NCBI GenBank assembly: GCA_948891265.1
Contig: CAQUBD010000030.1
Span: forward strand, 1-20,986
Source of the DNA: an uncultured Clostridia bacterium
GTDB lineage: Bacteria > Bacillota > Clostridia > TANB77 > CAG-508
Reading direction: 5' to 3'
DNA length: 20,986 bases
The notes beneath the pieces are model-generated. The model was not told the DNA's origin. It made no database searches and saw only the letters and a program-made list of their open reading frames with translations. The translations under genes were made by a program, and so were the position numbers. This document shows, in pieces, positions 15,871 through 20,986 of this stretch. The first letter of the stretch is position 1, and each line of letters starts with the position of its first letter.

Positions 15871-16197
15871 TTAAACTAATTCAAATTTTACTATTTTCAC
15901 CAATGTATTTTCATCTACTGTTTTATTGTAATAAGTACTATAAGTTGCATACATTTCTTTTTTTGATGCAAACTTTTCATGTCCCTCCATATCTTTTTCA
16001 TCCAAATCTTTAAATTTCTTTTCAACAACATTTGTAATCTTAGCTTTAGCAAATAGCTCTTTTGTTTCCCAAACCCAAAGTTGTATTATATCCCCTTCTT
16101 TTAAGTCCTTATCGTCAAATATTCTCCAAGTTGTATTCTTTTCATTTTTTAATATTAATTTACTTAAATTTTCTCTAAACTTTAATGTTTTTATCAT
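15871..16197 (-). CDS. ASCH-domain protein
   Basis: A 108-residue single-domain protein. The opening MIKTLKFRENLSKLIL, then NTTWRIFDDKDLKEGDIIQLW at 21-41 and AKAKITNVVEKKF, match the ASCH fold, a beta-barrel related to PUA that is thought to bind RNA or nucleotides. No catalytic role can be inferred. The start is set at 16197, where GAAAGTGAT lies 6 bases upstream and matches the expected family start. An in-frame ATG at 16218 has AAGGA too close (one base) and would add seven residues. It lies 146 bp downstream of the GNAT gene on the same strand. A short repeat sits in that gap, so joint transcription with the operon is possible but unproven. No terminator is evident after its stop. Confidence 0.8.
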   Translation of the reverse strand: MIKTLKFRENLSKLILKNEKNTTWRIFDDKDLKEGDIIQLWVWETKELFAKAKITNVVEKKFKDLDEKDMEGHEKFASKKEMYATYSTYYNKTVDENTLVKIVKFELV

Positions 16198-16255
16198 ATT
16201 TTTATCACTTTCTTTCATATCCTTATCTTTTAAATTTTATCAATTACTTATATTG

Positions 16256-16277
16256 CTGTAGTCTTTAACACTGTAAC
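16256..16277. repeat. 22-bp dispersed repeat, copy A
   Basis: It starts CTGTAGTCTTT and ends ACACTGTAAC. It matches 20520-20541 at 19 of 22 positions. It lies in the gap between the GNAT and ASCH genes. Confidence 0.6.
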
Positions 16278-16343
16278 TTTTAATTTAACATAAAATTTTA
16301 GATTTAGCAATACTTTTAGAAAAATTCATATTTTGATAATTTA

Positions 16344-17087
16344 TTATTCTATTAACTTTTTAAATGAATTAGCATTTAATATAGTATTTGATACAAATTC
16401 ACCCTTGTAAAAGTTAGCCCAATTATTAAATATACAAGGTACATTTTTTGCTTTTTCTAGTGAATCTATTTTTCTAAAATTAATTTTAATGTTATTCTCT
16501 TTTGCATATTCAGTTAGTTCATTTACTTCATATTCTACATAAGGACATTCATTGCTATAGTAAATAGTGAAATCTTGATTATCTATTTTCATAGTTCTTG
16601 CTATTTCATTGAATTTAGGTGTTTCACTATTTTCAAATTGTAGTGCTAATAATTCATAATCTGCTATACTATCTACTACCTTAAAACTATAATGTTCAAA
16701 AAATTTCTTTTCGCCTAAAAATGGTTTCTTCTTTTTAGAAACTAAAGTACATATACCACTTTTGCCTTTTTCTTTTGAATCGTTTATTGCATATTCTAGT
16801 AATTCTTTTCCAATTCCTTTTCCCTTAAAACTTCCTGCCACCCATAAGCAATAGATATATTCATAATTTTTACCACTAATAGGAATCCAAGCTGTTTCTA
16901 TTGGCTCATATTCAATAAATATTTTTCCTCTTGCATTTAGTTTTCTAAATATATGCCCATCTTTTAACTTACTTTTAATCCATTCCTTTTTATTATCTAC
17001 TCCTACTTGATGTTTTGGATCACCAATTGCACAACAGATATGTTCTTTTTCTATATTTTCTAATGTTAAATTTATATATTCATTCAT
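16344..17087 (-). CDS. GNAT acetyltransferase with C-terminal YoaP domain
   Basis: A 247-residue two-domain protein. Residues 1-150 form a GNAT fold. The acetyl-CoA loop is VAGSFKGKGIGKELLEYA (83-100), with the R/Q-x-x-G-x-G/A pattern relaxed to KGKGIG. Residues about 160-247 match the YoaP-type extension, a thioredoxin-like unit with a Cys-Pro pair at C181-P182 (YYSNECPYVEYEVNEL) and the ending VPCIFNNWANFYKGEFVSNTILN. It probably acetylates a small molecule; the substrate is unknown. AGAGGAAAAA precedes the ATG, 13 bases after the radical SAM stop, so it is the third gene of the GyrI-SPL-GNAT operon. The presence of a GyrI-like protein fits a role in drug or toxin response (inference). Confidence 0.87.
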   Translation of the reverse strand: MNEYINLTLENIEKEHICCAIGDPKHQVGVDNKKEWIKSKLKDGHIFRKLNARGKIFIEYEPIETAWIPISGKNYEYIYCLWVAGSFKGKGIGKELLEYAINDSKEKGKSGICTLVSKKKKPFLGEKKFFEHYSFKVVDSIADYELLALQFENSETPKFNEIARTMKIDNQDFTIYYSNECPYVEYEVNELTEYAKENNIKINFRKIDSLEKAKNVPCIFNNWANFYKGEFVSNTILNANSFKKLIE

Positions 17088-17100
17088 TTTTTCCTCTTTT

Positions 17101-17985
17101 CTATATAAAGGTCAATTGCTCTTCTTGTTTAATTTCTTTTTTATATGCCTTTACTATATCATTCATTTTATAAAGTAGTCCATACTTTTCACATTCTTCT
17201 TTAAATATTTTGTTTAAATTTTTATTCAATGGATAACAAAAATAGTCATTTCCATAAGTCTTAATATACTTTTCTTTTATCTTAGGAAAAGTCTTATCTA
17301 ACTGTTCATAGAAGTATTCTCTCTGATTTTCTCTTAATGTAACTCCTCCCATTGAAAATACAAATTTTGATCCATTTTCATAAGATAATCTTATTACATT
17401 TCTAATATTATCTTCCGAATCTGTTATAAATGGAATAATTGGTGTTAATAGTGTTCCAACAAATAATCCTTCTTTTGATAATTTTTTCATTGCTTTTAGT
17501 CTTTCCGAAGAAACACATACTCCTGGTTCTACTTTTTGTGATAGACTATCATCTGCTGATGTAATTGTAAATTTAAGTATTACATCTGCTTTTTTGTTTA
17601 TTTCCTTAAATATGTCTATATCTCTAACTATTAAATTACTTTTTGTTTCTATTGATACTCCAAAATTGTAGTATAAAATCAGTTCTAATGCTTGTCTTGT
17701 TATTTCATATTGCTTTTCAAAGGGATTATAAGTATCTGACATTGCGCCTATTCCTATTACACCTTTTTTTCTTTTTGATTTTAGTTCTCGATTTAATATT
17801 TCTATTTCACCCTTTTTTGCTCTTACTCTGTCAAAACCTTCTACTTGATAACAATTACTTCTACTATCACAGTAAATACATTTATGACAGCAACCTTTAT
17901 ATAGATTCATATTATAATCAATTCCAAACCATTCTTCTCCATGTGCCTGCCTTTGAAGTATTGTCTTTGCTTCTATAAATTCCAT
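17101..17985 (-). CDS. SPL-family radical SAM protein
   Basis: A 294-residue radical SAM protein. The cluster motif is in NLYKGCCHKCIYCDSR, with C32, C36 and C39 as CxxxCxxC and an extra C33. The preceding FGIDYNMNLYKGC and the later IGAMSDTYNPFEKQYEITRQALEL are typical of the spore photoproduct lyase-like family. It is shorter than true SplB and lacks its N-terminal domain, so spore photoproduct repair should not be assumed. The ATG lies 2 bases after the GyrI stop, and its AAAAAGGA site overlaps the end of that gene, implying translational coupling. The C-terminal segment is lysine-rich. The substrate is unknown; the family call is strong. Confidence 0.9.
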   Translation of the reverse strand: MEFIEAKTILQRQAHGEEWFGIDYNMNLYKGCCHKCIYCDSRSNCYQVEGFDRVRAKKGEIEILNRELKSKRKKGVIGIGAMSDTYNPFEKQYEITRQALELILYYNFGVSIETKSNLIVRDIDIFKEINKKADVILKFTITSADDSLSQKVEPGVCVSSERLKAMKKLSKEGLFVGTLLTPIIPFITDSEDNIRNVIRLSYENGSKFVFSMGGVTLRENQREYFYEQLDKTFPKIKEKYIKTYGNDYFCYPLNKNLNKIFKEECEKYGLLYKMNDIVKAYKKEIKQEEQLTFI

Positions 17986-17987
17986 AA

Positions 17988-18626
17988 TTATTCCTTTTTT
18001 CTTATTGGATGTCTTATAACTGTCTTTAATTTACTTACATCACATTTTCTTGGGTCACTTAAATATATTTCGTGGTGTAATCTTTTATCTGTTATATCTA
18101 ATTCATATCCGTTTTCTTCTGCAAATGTGTGCATTAAATTAACTGTTGTTGGCTCATCATCATAACTACCAATGTGCATACATTGAACGCATATTCCTTC
18201 ATCATAGGTTAAAAATTCAACTCTTGAAAAATCTTGTTTTTTCTTTTTAGTTGCTTCTTCAACAGCCCAATTAAAGTCTGCTTTTGTTACAAAGTCAGGT
18301 AATCTAATAATAGATATAAAGTGCATTGCACCTTTATTATTATAATCAATAGTTTCTTTCATACCTTCTTGCCACCAAAACCCCTCTAATGGTGGAACAA
18401 CATATTCAAAAAATCCATCTATTTTATGAGTTCCTTTATAACTCATTTTTATTGTATAAGCAATTCCATATAATAACCCTATTGTATTTTGATAATCTCC
18501 ATTTTCTTCATTAGGGTTTCCTTTGCCTCTAACTGCAATATAATTCATTTTAGGAATCGTTATAATGCTAGGTTTATTCTTTGGCATATAAAATTCCTTA
18601 TATTCTTTTTTATAATCAAAAACCAT
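17988..18626 (-). CDS. GyrI-like small-molecule-binding protein
   Basis: A 212-residue GyrI-like protein. The recognisable blocks are FDYKKEYKEFYMPKNKPSI at the start, YIAVRGKGNPNEENGDYQ (29-46), LLYGIAYTIKMSYKGTHKIDGFFEYVVPPLEGFWW, LPDFVTKADFNWAVEEATKKK, and the ending HHEIYLSDPRKC...TVIRHPIRK. The GyrI-like fold binds hydrophobic or cationic compounds and is also found fused to MerR or AraC regulators; here it is alone with no DNA-binding domain. The ATG at 18626 has AAGGAGG upstream. The promoter (ATGACA, 16 bp, TATGAT at 18655-18682) is overlapped by the TGACA-N6-TGTCA operator. It is the first gene of the operon. It may act as a drug sensor, a scavenger or a hydrolase; the sequence does not decide. 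Confidence 0.9.
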   Translation of the reverse strand: MVFDYKKEYKEFYMPKNKPSIITIPKMNYIAVRGKGNPNEENGDYQNTIGLLYGIAYTIKMSYKGTHKIDGFFEYVVPPLEGFWWQEGMKETIDYNNKGAMHFISIIRLPDFVTKADFNWAVEEATKKKKQDFSRVEFLTYDEGICVQCMHIGSYDDEPTTVNLMHTFAEENGYELDITDKRLHHEIYLSDPRKCDVSKLKTVIRHPIRKKE

Positions 18627-18654
18627 AACTTTTTCCTCCTTAAATGAAGTATAT

Positions 18655-18682
18655 ATCATATAATCTGACAACTGTGTGTCAT
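18655..18682 (-). promoter_or_regulatory. Operon promoter with WYL-type operator
   Basis: On the minus strand, ATGACA (18682-18677), a 16-bp spacer and TATGAT (18660-18655). The palindrome TGACA-ACTGTG-TGTCA (18666-18681) covers the -35 and spacer. It starts 2 bases after the regulator stop codon, so a repressor bound here would block the GyrI-SPL-GNAT operon. Confidence 0.65.
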
Positions 18683-18683
18683 A

Positions 18684-19577
18684 TTATAAATAATTTTTTA
18701 AAGTTTTTTCTAATTTGTCTTTTATAATATTTTTCGCTTTAATTGGTGATAAAACTTTTATATGTTCTCCAAAAGATAAAATATAACCATATACCCATTC
18801 ATTTTCTGGATACTTCACTTTTATAATAAAGTTTCCATCTTCTTTTCTCATTATTTCTTTACTTTCAAATTCATCATATACTCTATAAGTCATAGCTTTA
18901 CTTATTTCTAGTTCAAGTTCTATTATTTTGAAGTTATATTTTTCATTATCTTCTTCTTTTGGTAGTTCTCTTTCAAAATGTTCTTGTAATATCTTAACTT
19001 CTTTAATTCTAGCAATTTTAAATATTCTATAATCTTGTTTTAATTTACAATAACTTACTAAATACCATGATTTATCTTTAAACCATATTTGTAATGGTTC
19101 TACAGTTCGTTTACTTTCTTCTCCATTAGAATTATAATAAGTAAATTGTACTAGCTGCTTATTTAAAATGGCAGATTTAATCATGTCAAATCGTTCTTCT
19201 TGTATATTACCCCAATTAGAAAAATCAATTTTGATCCAATCATTTATTTTTTTATTAAATAATATACTTAACTTCTCTAAAATATCTTTCTCATCCTGGC
19301 CTTTTACTTTTTTCATTCCTTGTAAGGCAAACAAAATTTGATTTTGTTCTTCTTCTGAAAGTATGGTTTTATTTAGTACATATTCATCTAAAAGTCCTAT
19401 TCCTCCATCTTTTCCTTTACTTGCATAAATTGGTATGTTTGCTGTGCTTAATGTTTCTATATCTCTATATATTGTTCTTGTAGATACCTCAAATCTATCA
19501 GCTAATTCTTTAGCTGTAGTTTTTCTCTTTTGCATTAGTATATATACTATTTCAAATAATCTATTATTTACTTGCAT
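18684..19577 (-). CDS. WYL-domain transcriptional regulator (YafY/YobV type)
   Basis: A 297-residue one-component regulator. The N-terminal winged helix-turn-helix at about 5-60 has TTAKELADRFEVSTRTIYRDIETL and the wing YASKGKDGGIGL. A helical linker follows. The WYL domain at about 135-205 has WYLVSYC with W171, Y172, L173 and the IFKIARIKEV strand. The C-terminal WCX region ends the protein (about 215-297). WYL domains sense a ligand, often a nucleic acid or a small molecule. The second of two adjacent ATGs (19577) is preferred, as AGGAGG lies 5 bases before it. A palindrome TGACA-N6-TGTCA lies upstream and a matching one lies at the downstream operon, which strongly suggests autoregulation plus control of GyrI-SPL-GNAT. 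Confidence 0.92.
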   Translation of the reverse strand: MQVNNRLFEIVYILMQKRKTTAKELADRFEVSTRTIYRDIETLSTANIPIYASKGKDGGIGLLDEYVLNKTILSEEEQNQILFALQGMKKVKGQDEKDILEKLSILFNKKINDWIKIDFSNWGNIQEERFDMIKSAILNKQLVQFTYYNSNGEESKRTVEPLQIWFKDKSWYLVSYCKLKQDYRIFKIARIKEVKILQEHFERELPKEEDNEKYNFKIIELELEISKAMTYRVYDEFESKEIMRKEDGNFIIKVKYPENEWVYGYILSFGEHIKVLSPIKAKNIIKDKLEKTLKNYL

Positions 19578-19594
19578 CATTTCCTCCTACCAAT

Positions 19595-19628
19595 ATTATA
19601 GCATATAAATATGACATCTGTCTGTCAT
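19595..19628 (-). promoter_or_regulatory. Autoregulated promoter of the WYL regulator
   Basis: An extended -10 (TGC then TATAAT, 19603-19595, minus strand) with no good -35. The palindrome ATGACA-TCTGTC-TGTCAT (19611-19628) occupies the -35 region. The TGACA-N6-TGTCA core is shared with 18666-18681, and the central CTGT is shared too. Confidence 0.7.
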
Positions 19629-19672
19629 GTTTTAAGAAAAAAGAATATTAATTTTTTAATTTCATATTTTTA

Positions 19673-19701
19673 TTGAATTTTCTCTTAATCCATTGTATAA
19701 T
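19673..19701 (+). promoter_or_regulatory. Sigma-A promoter of the 122-residue gene
   Basis: TTGAAT (19673-19678), a 17-bp spacer, then a perfect TATAAT (19696-19701). It lies 46 bp from the WYL operator, transcribing away from it. Confidence 0.7.
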
Positions 19702-19752
19702 CTATTTACTTTTCATTCAAAAAGATTTTTATTTCAAAAGGAGGTTTTGTTT

Positions 19753-20121
19753 ATGAACGATGTTTTTAATTCTTTATCTAATGGATTGCGTGAGCTTGAT
19801 TTATCACTTCATAATACCAAATTAAAAGATACTTTCGTAGATAGTTTTATACATGAGTTACGAGATTACTTAGTTAAATCAAATGTTACTTATAGATTAT
19901 CAAAATTACCACAAGATACATTACTTGATATTAACGAAATTGAGAAAAATCATATTCAATGTTATTTTAATCATGAAGAATACAATATTCCAAACGAAAT
20001 GATTTATAAACAAGAATTAAATGGCTTAGTTAATGATGGATTTATCAAACTTCAATTACAAGATGATGGATTATATCATGTAGTTAGAAGAACTGAATTA
20101 CCTCATACTCATGACAATTAA
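19753..20121 (+). CDS. Hypothetical protein, 122 residues
   Basis: I do not recognise this protein. It is acidic and soluble, with no signal peptide, membrane segment or cysteine pair. The first half looks helical (VFNSLSNGLRELDLSLHN, FVDSFIHELRDYLVK). The second half has acidic helices and a strand-rich end, GFIKLQLQDDGLYHVVRR, closing with HTHDN. The start is fixed by a strong AAAAGGAGG 8 bases before the ATG; an in-frame ATG at 19693 overlaps the promoter and is rejected. It is monocistronic, transcribed away from the WYL regulator, and convergent with the toxin remnant at 20160-20348. A hairpin (GAACT..AGTTC, 20136-20161) follows and may end both transcripts, although its stem is short. 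Confidence 0.75.
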   Translation: MNDVFNSLSNGLRELDLSLHNTKLKDTFVDSFIHELRDYLVKSNVTYRLSKLPQDTLLDINEIEKNHIQCYFNHEEYNIPNEMIYKQELNGLVNDGFIKLQLQDDGLYHVVRRTELPHTHDN

Positions 20122-20159
20122 AAAGAAAGCTAAATGAACTCTACTTTTTGGGGTATAGT

Positions 20160-20348
20160 TCAATATGGTGTTTTATTTATTTTTTCTTTATAAAATAATT
20201 GTTGTAAGATACTTTTCTCTATGATATTATCATCTTTTTTATAATTGTAAATATCTAAAAAATCACTTTGCATTTTTGTTATTTTATCTTTTATTTCTTC
20301 AAAAAATTCATCTTTTATAAAATAAAAATGACCTGCTTGTATATTCAA
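20160..20348 (-). pseudogene. Probable truncated CptN/ToxN-type toxin (type III toxin-antitoxin)
   Basis: A 62-codon frame starting at TTG (20348), with AGGAG 8 bases upstream. Its first 20 residues (NIQAGHFYFIKDEFFEEIK) resemble the N-terminal strand of CptIN-family endoribonuclease toxins as I recall them. Those toxins are about 150 residues, with a later RPC(F/Y)Y block; here the sequence diverges after residue 20 and stops, so the active core is missing. A longer reading from an ATG at 20408 passes through a hairpin and is unlikely. Directly upstream on the same strand are a hairpin and an H-type pseudoknot, the expected order of antitoxin RNA, terminator and toxin. It could instead be an unrelated small protein. 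The family match rests on memory of a short motif. Confidence 0.4.
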
Positions 20349-20369
20349 TATTTCCACTCCTAAAATTAT

Positions 20370-20398
20370 GACCTTGCCTTTTTTATAAAAGCAAGGTC
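20370..20398 (-). terminator. Hairpin between pseudoknot RNA and toxin remnant
   Basis: A perfect 8-bp stem GACCTTGC/GCAAGGTC (20391-20398 with 20370-20377) with inner T/A pairing, followed on the minus strand by ATAATTTTA. It is a leaky-terminator candidate, as seen between antitoxin RNA and toxin in type III systems. Confidence 0.5.
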
Positions 20399-20412
20399 TT
20401 TTAAACATTTAT

Positions 20413-20450
20413 TAACTGGTCTTTTTATGGTTCGCACACCAGTTAGCGAA
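20413..20450 (-). ncRNA. H-type pseudoknot, candidate type III antitoxin RNA unit
   Basis: On the minus strand, stem 1 is TTCGC (20450-20446) with GCGAA (20435-20431). Stem 2 is TAACTGGT (20445-20438) with ACCAGTTA (20420-20413). The order is a-b-a'-b', giving a 5-bp and an 8-bp stem with a 2-base and an A-rich 10-base linker. Only one copy is seen, whereas type III antitoxins usually have two or more repeats. A TATAAT lies upstream at 20496-20491 without a good -35. Confidence 0.45.
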
Positions 20451-20519
20451 AAACATTTGAACAAATGTGAAAGTATGTTGAAAAGTATGTATTATAAATT
20501 TTATGAATTAATTATATAT

Positions 20520-20541
20520 CTGTAGCCTTTGACACTGTAGC
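20520..20541. repeat. 22-bp dispersed repeat, copy B
   Basis: It starts CTGTAGCCTTT and ends ACACTGTAGC, with three differences from 16256-16277. It contains CTGTAG twice as a direct repeat. It lies between the toxin remnant and the tRNA terminator. Confidence 0.6.
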
Positions 20542-20569
20542 TATATCCCAGTAATATCACTGCCTTTAA

Positions 20570-20607
20570 ATGATAAAACAGAATGCCAATATTTTAGCAT
20601 TCTGTTT
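20570..20607 (-). terminator. Terminator of the 5S rRNA-tRNA unit
   Basis: A perfect 11-bp stem AAACAGAATGC/GCATTCTGTTT (20576-20586 with 20597-20607) and a 10-base loop, with a T-rich run following on the minus strand. It lies 6 bases past the tRNA end. Confidence 0.88.
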
Positions 20608-20613
20608 ACATAA

Positions 20614-20689
20614 TGGCTCCTCTTGTTGGACTCGAACCAACGACCTATCGGTTAACAGCCGAGCGCTCTACCAACTGAGCTAAAGAGGA
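20614..20689 (-). tRNA. tRNA-Asn (anticodon GTT)
   Basis: A 76-base cloverleaf. The acceptor stem TCCTCTT pairs with AAGAGGA, then discriminator G and an encoded CCA. The D arm is AGCTCAGTTGGTAGAGC, the anticodon loop is CTGTTAACC with anticodon GTT, and the T arm has GGTTCGAGTCC. It is 11 bases downstream of the 5S gene on the same strand. Confidence 0.97.
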
Positions 20690-20700
20690 ATATATATAAA

Positions 20701-20817
20701 TCTGGCGACAACCTATCTTTCCAGCAGGGTAACCCGCAAGTATTTTCGGCACATTTAGGCTTGACTTCTGTGTTCGGAATGGGAACAGGTATTACCCTAA
20801 ATGTCATCGTTACCAGA
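20701..20817 (-). rRNA. rrf: 5S ribosomal RNA
   Basis: A 117-base RNA whose ends pair (TCTGGTAACG with the 3' end TTGTCGCCAGA, allowing for bulges). It contains the conserved loop CCCATTCCGAACACAGAAGTC. No 23S sequence is present in the 169 bases upstream; instead there is a consensus promoter 31 bases before the 5' end, so this 5S appears to be expressed on its own with tRNA-Asn. Confidence 0.96.
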
Positions 20818-20847
20818 AAATTGATAACTTATTTTTTGTACTTTTGA

Positions 20848-20876
20848 ATTATACTATATATAATTTATTTTGACAA
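20848..20876 (-). promoter_or_regulatory. Sigma-A promoter for the 5S rRNA-tRNA-Asn unit
   Basis: On the minus strand, TTGTCA (20876-20871), a 17-bp spacer and a perfect TATAAT (20853-20848). Transcription should start about 20841, giving a leader of about 24 bases before 5S. The remaining 110 bases to the window edge show only AT-rich sequence and a weak AGTGT/ACACT palindrome near 20926-20941. Confidence 0.8.
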
Positions 20877-20986
20877 GTATTTTTTAATATTTTTTCCAAC
20901 TTTTTATATATTATTCATTTTTATAGTGTTCAAGTACACTGAAAAATACATAGATGAATTTTAGTTTTAGGTTTTGTTCCGATTAC

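Noticed and set aside
17101..17985. True spore photoproduct lyase (splB)
   Set aside because: The radical SAM motif and family blocks fit SPL-like proteins, but the length and the missing N-terminal domain do not support a repair enzyme call.
20349..20408. A longer start at 20408 giving an 82-residue protein containing RPCFY, like the internal toxin motif
   Set aside because: The RPCFY codons are one arm of the hairpin at 20370-20398, no ribosome binding site precedes that ATG, and AGGAG sits correctly before the TTG at 20348. The motif match is judged accidental.

Overview
The window is AT-rich DNA from a low-GC Firmicute, most likely an uncultured gut-type member of the Clostridia. Four things point there: strong AGGAGG-type ribosome binding sites, sigma-A promoters with 17-bp spacers, the gene order der-plsY-gpsA, and a miaB...mutS cluster. 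TGA is used as a stop, so the code is standard. Species cannot be named from sequence reading alone.

Layout. 1-480 holds a small unknown gene and a strong two-way hairpin. 488-6250 (minus) is mostly housekeeping: der (ribosome assembly GTPase), plsY and gpsA (start of phospholipid synthesis), a zinc-ribbon coiled-coil protein, and a DUF2207 membrane protein whose glycine-rich tail looks frameshifted. A 99-residue unknown gene (minus) and rqcH (plus, ribosome quality control) diverge from facing promoters at 6752-6845. A 374-bp palindrome-rich gap leads to a protein with two tandem SpoT-like HD domains, the second apparently dead. 10529-15364 (minus) is miaB, then a CCA-enzyme-type HD protein, then mutS, interrupted by foldback repeats.

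15444-15753 (plus) is a freestanding structured RNA gene with its own promoter, a perfect inverted repeat over the -35 region and a strong terminator. It resembles the raiA RNA class, but I cannot run a covariance search. 15871-19577 (minus) is an accessory block: a WYL regulator, then GyrI-like, SPL-type radical SAM and GNAT-YoaP genes in a tight operon, then an ASCH protein. The 16-bp palindrome TGACA-N6-TGTCA occurs at both the regulator promoter and the operon promoter, suggesting a small self-contained regulon.

19753-20121 is an unknown gene. 20160-20496 (minus) looks like a decayed type III toxin-antitoxin locus of the CptIN kind: a -10 box, an H-type RNA pseudoknot, a hairpin, then a 62-codon frame whose start resembles the toxin N-terminus. 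20570-20876 (minus) is a 5S rRNA plus tRNA-Asn unit with its own promoter and terminator and no 23S gene beside it.

The best candidates for something new are the pseudoknot/toxin remnant, the WYL-GyrI-SPL-GNAT regulon with paired operators, the structured RNA at 15489-15753, and the tandem-HD protein.
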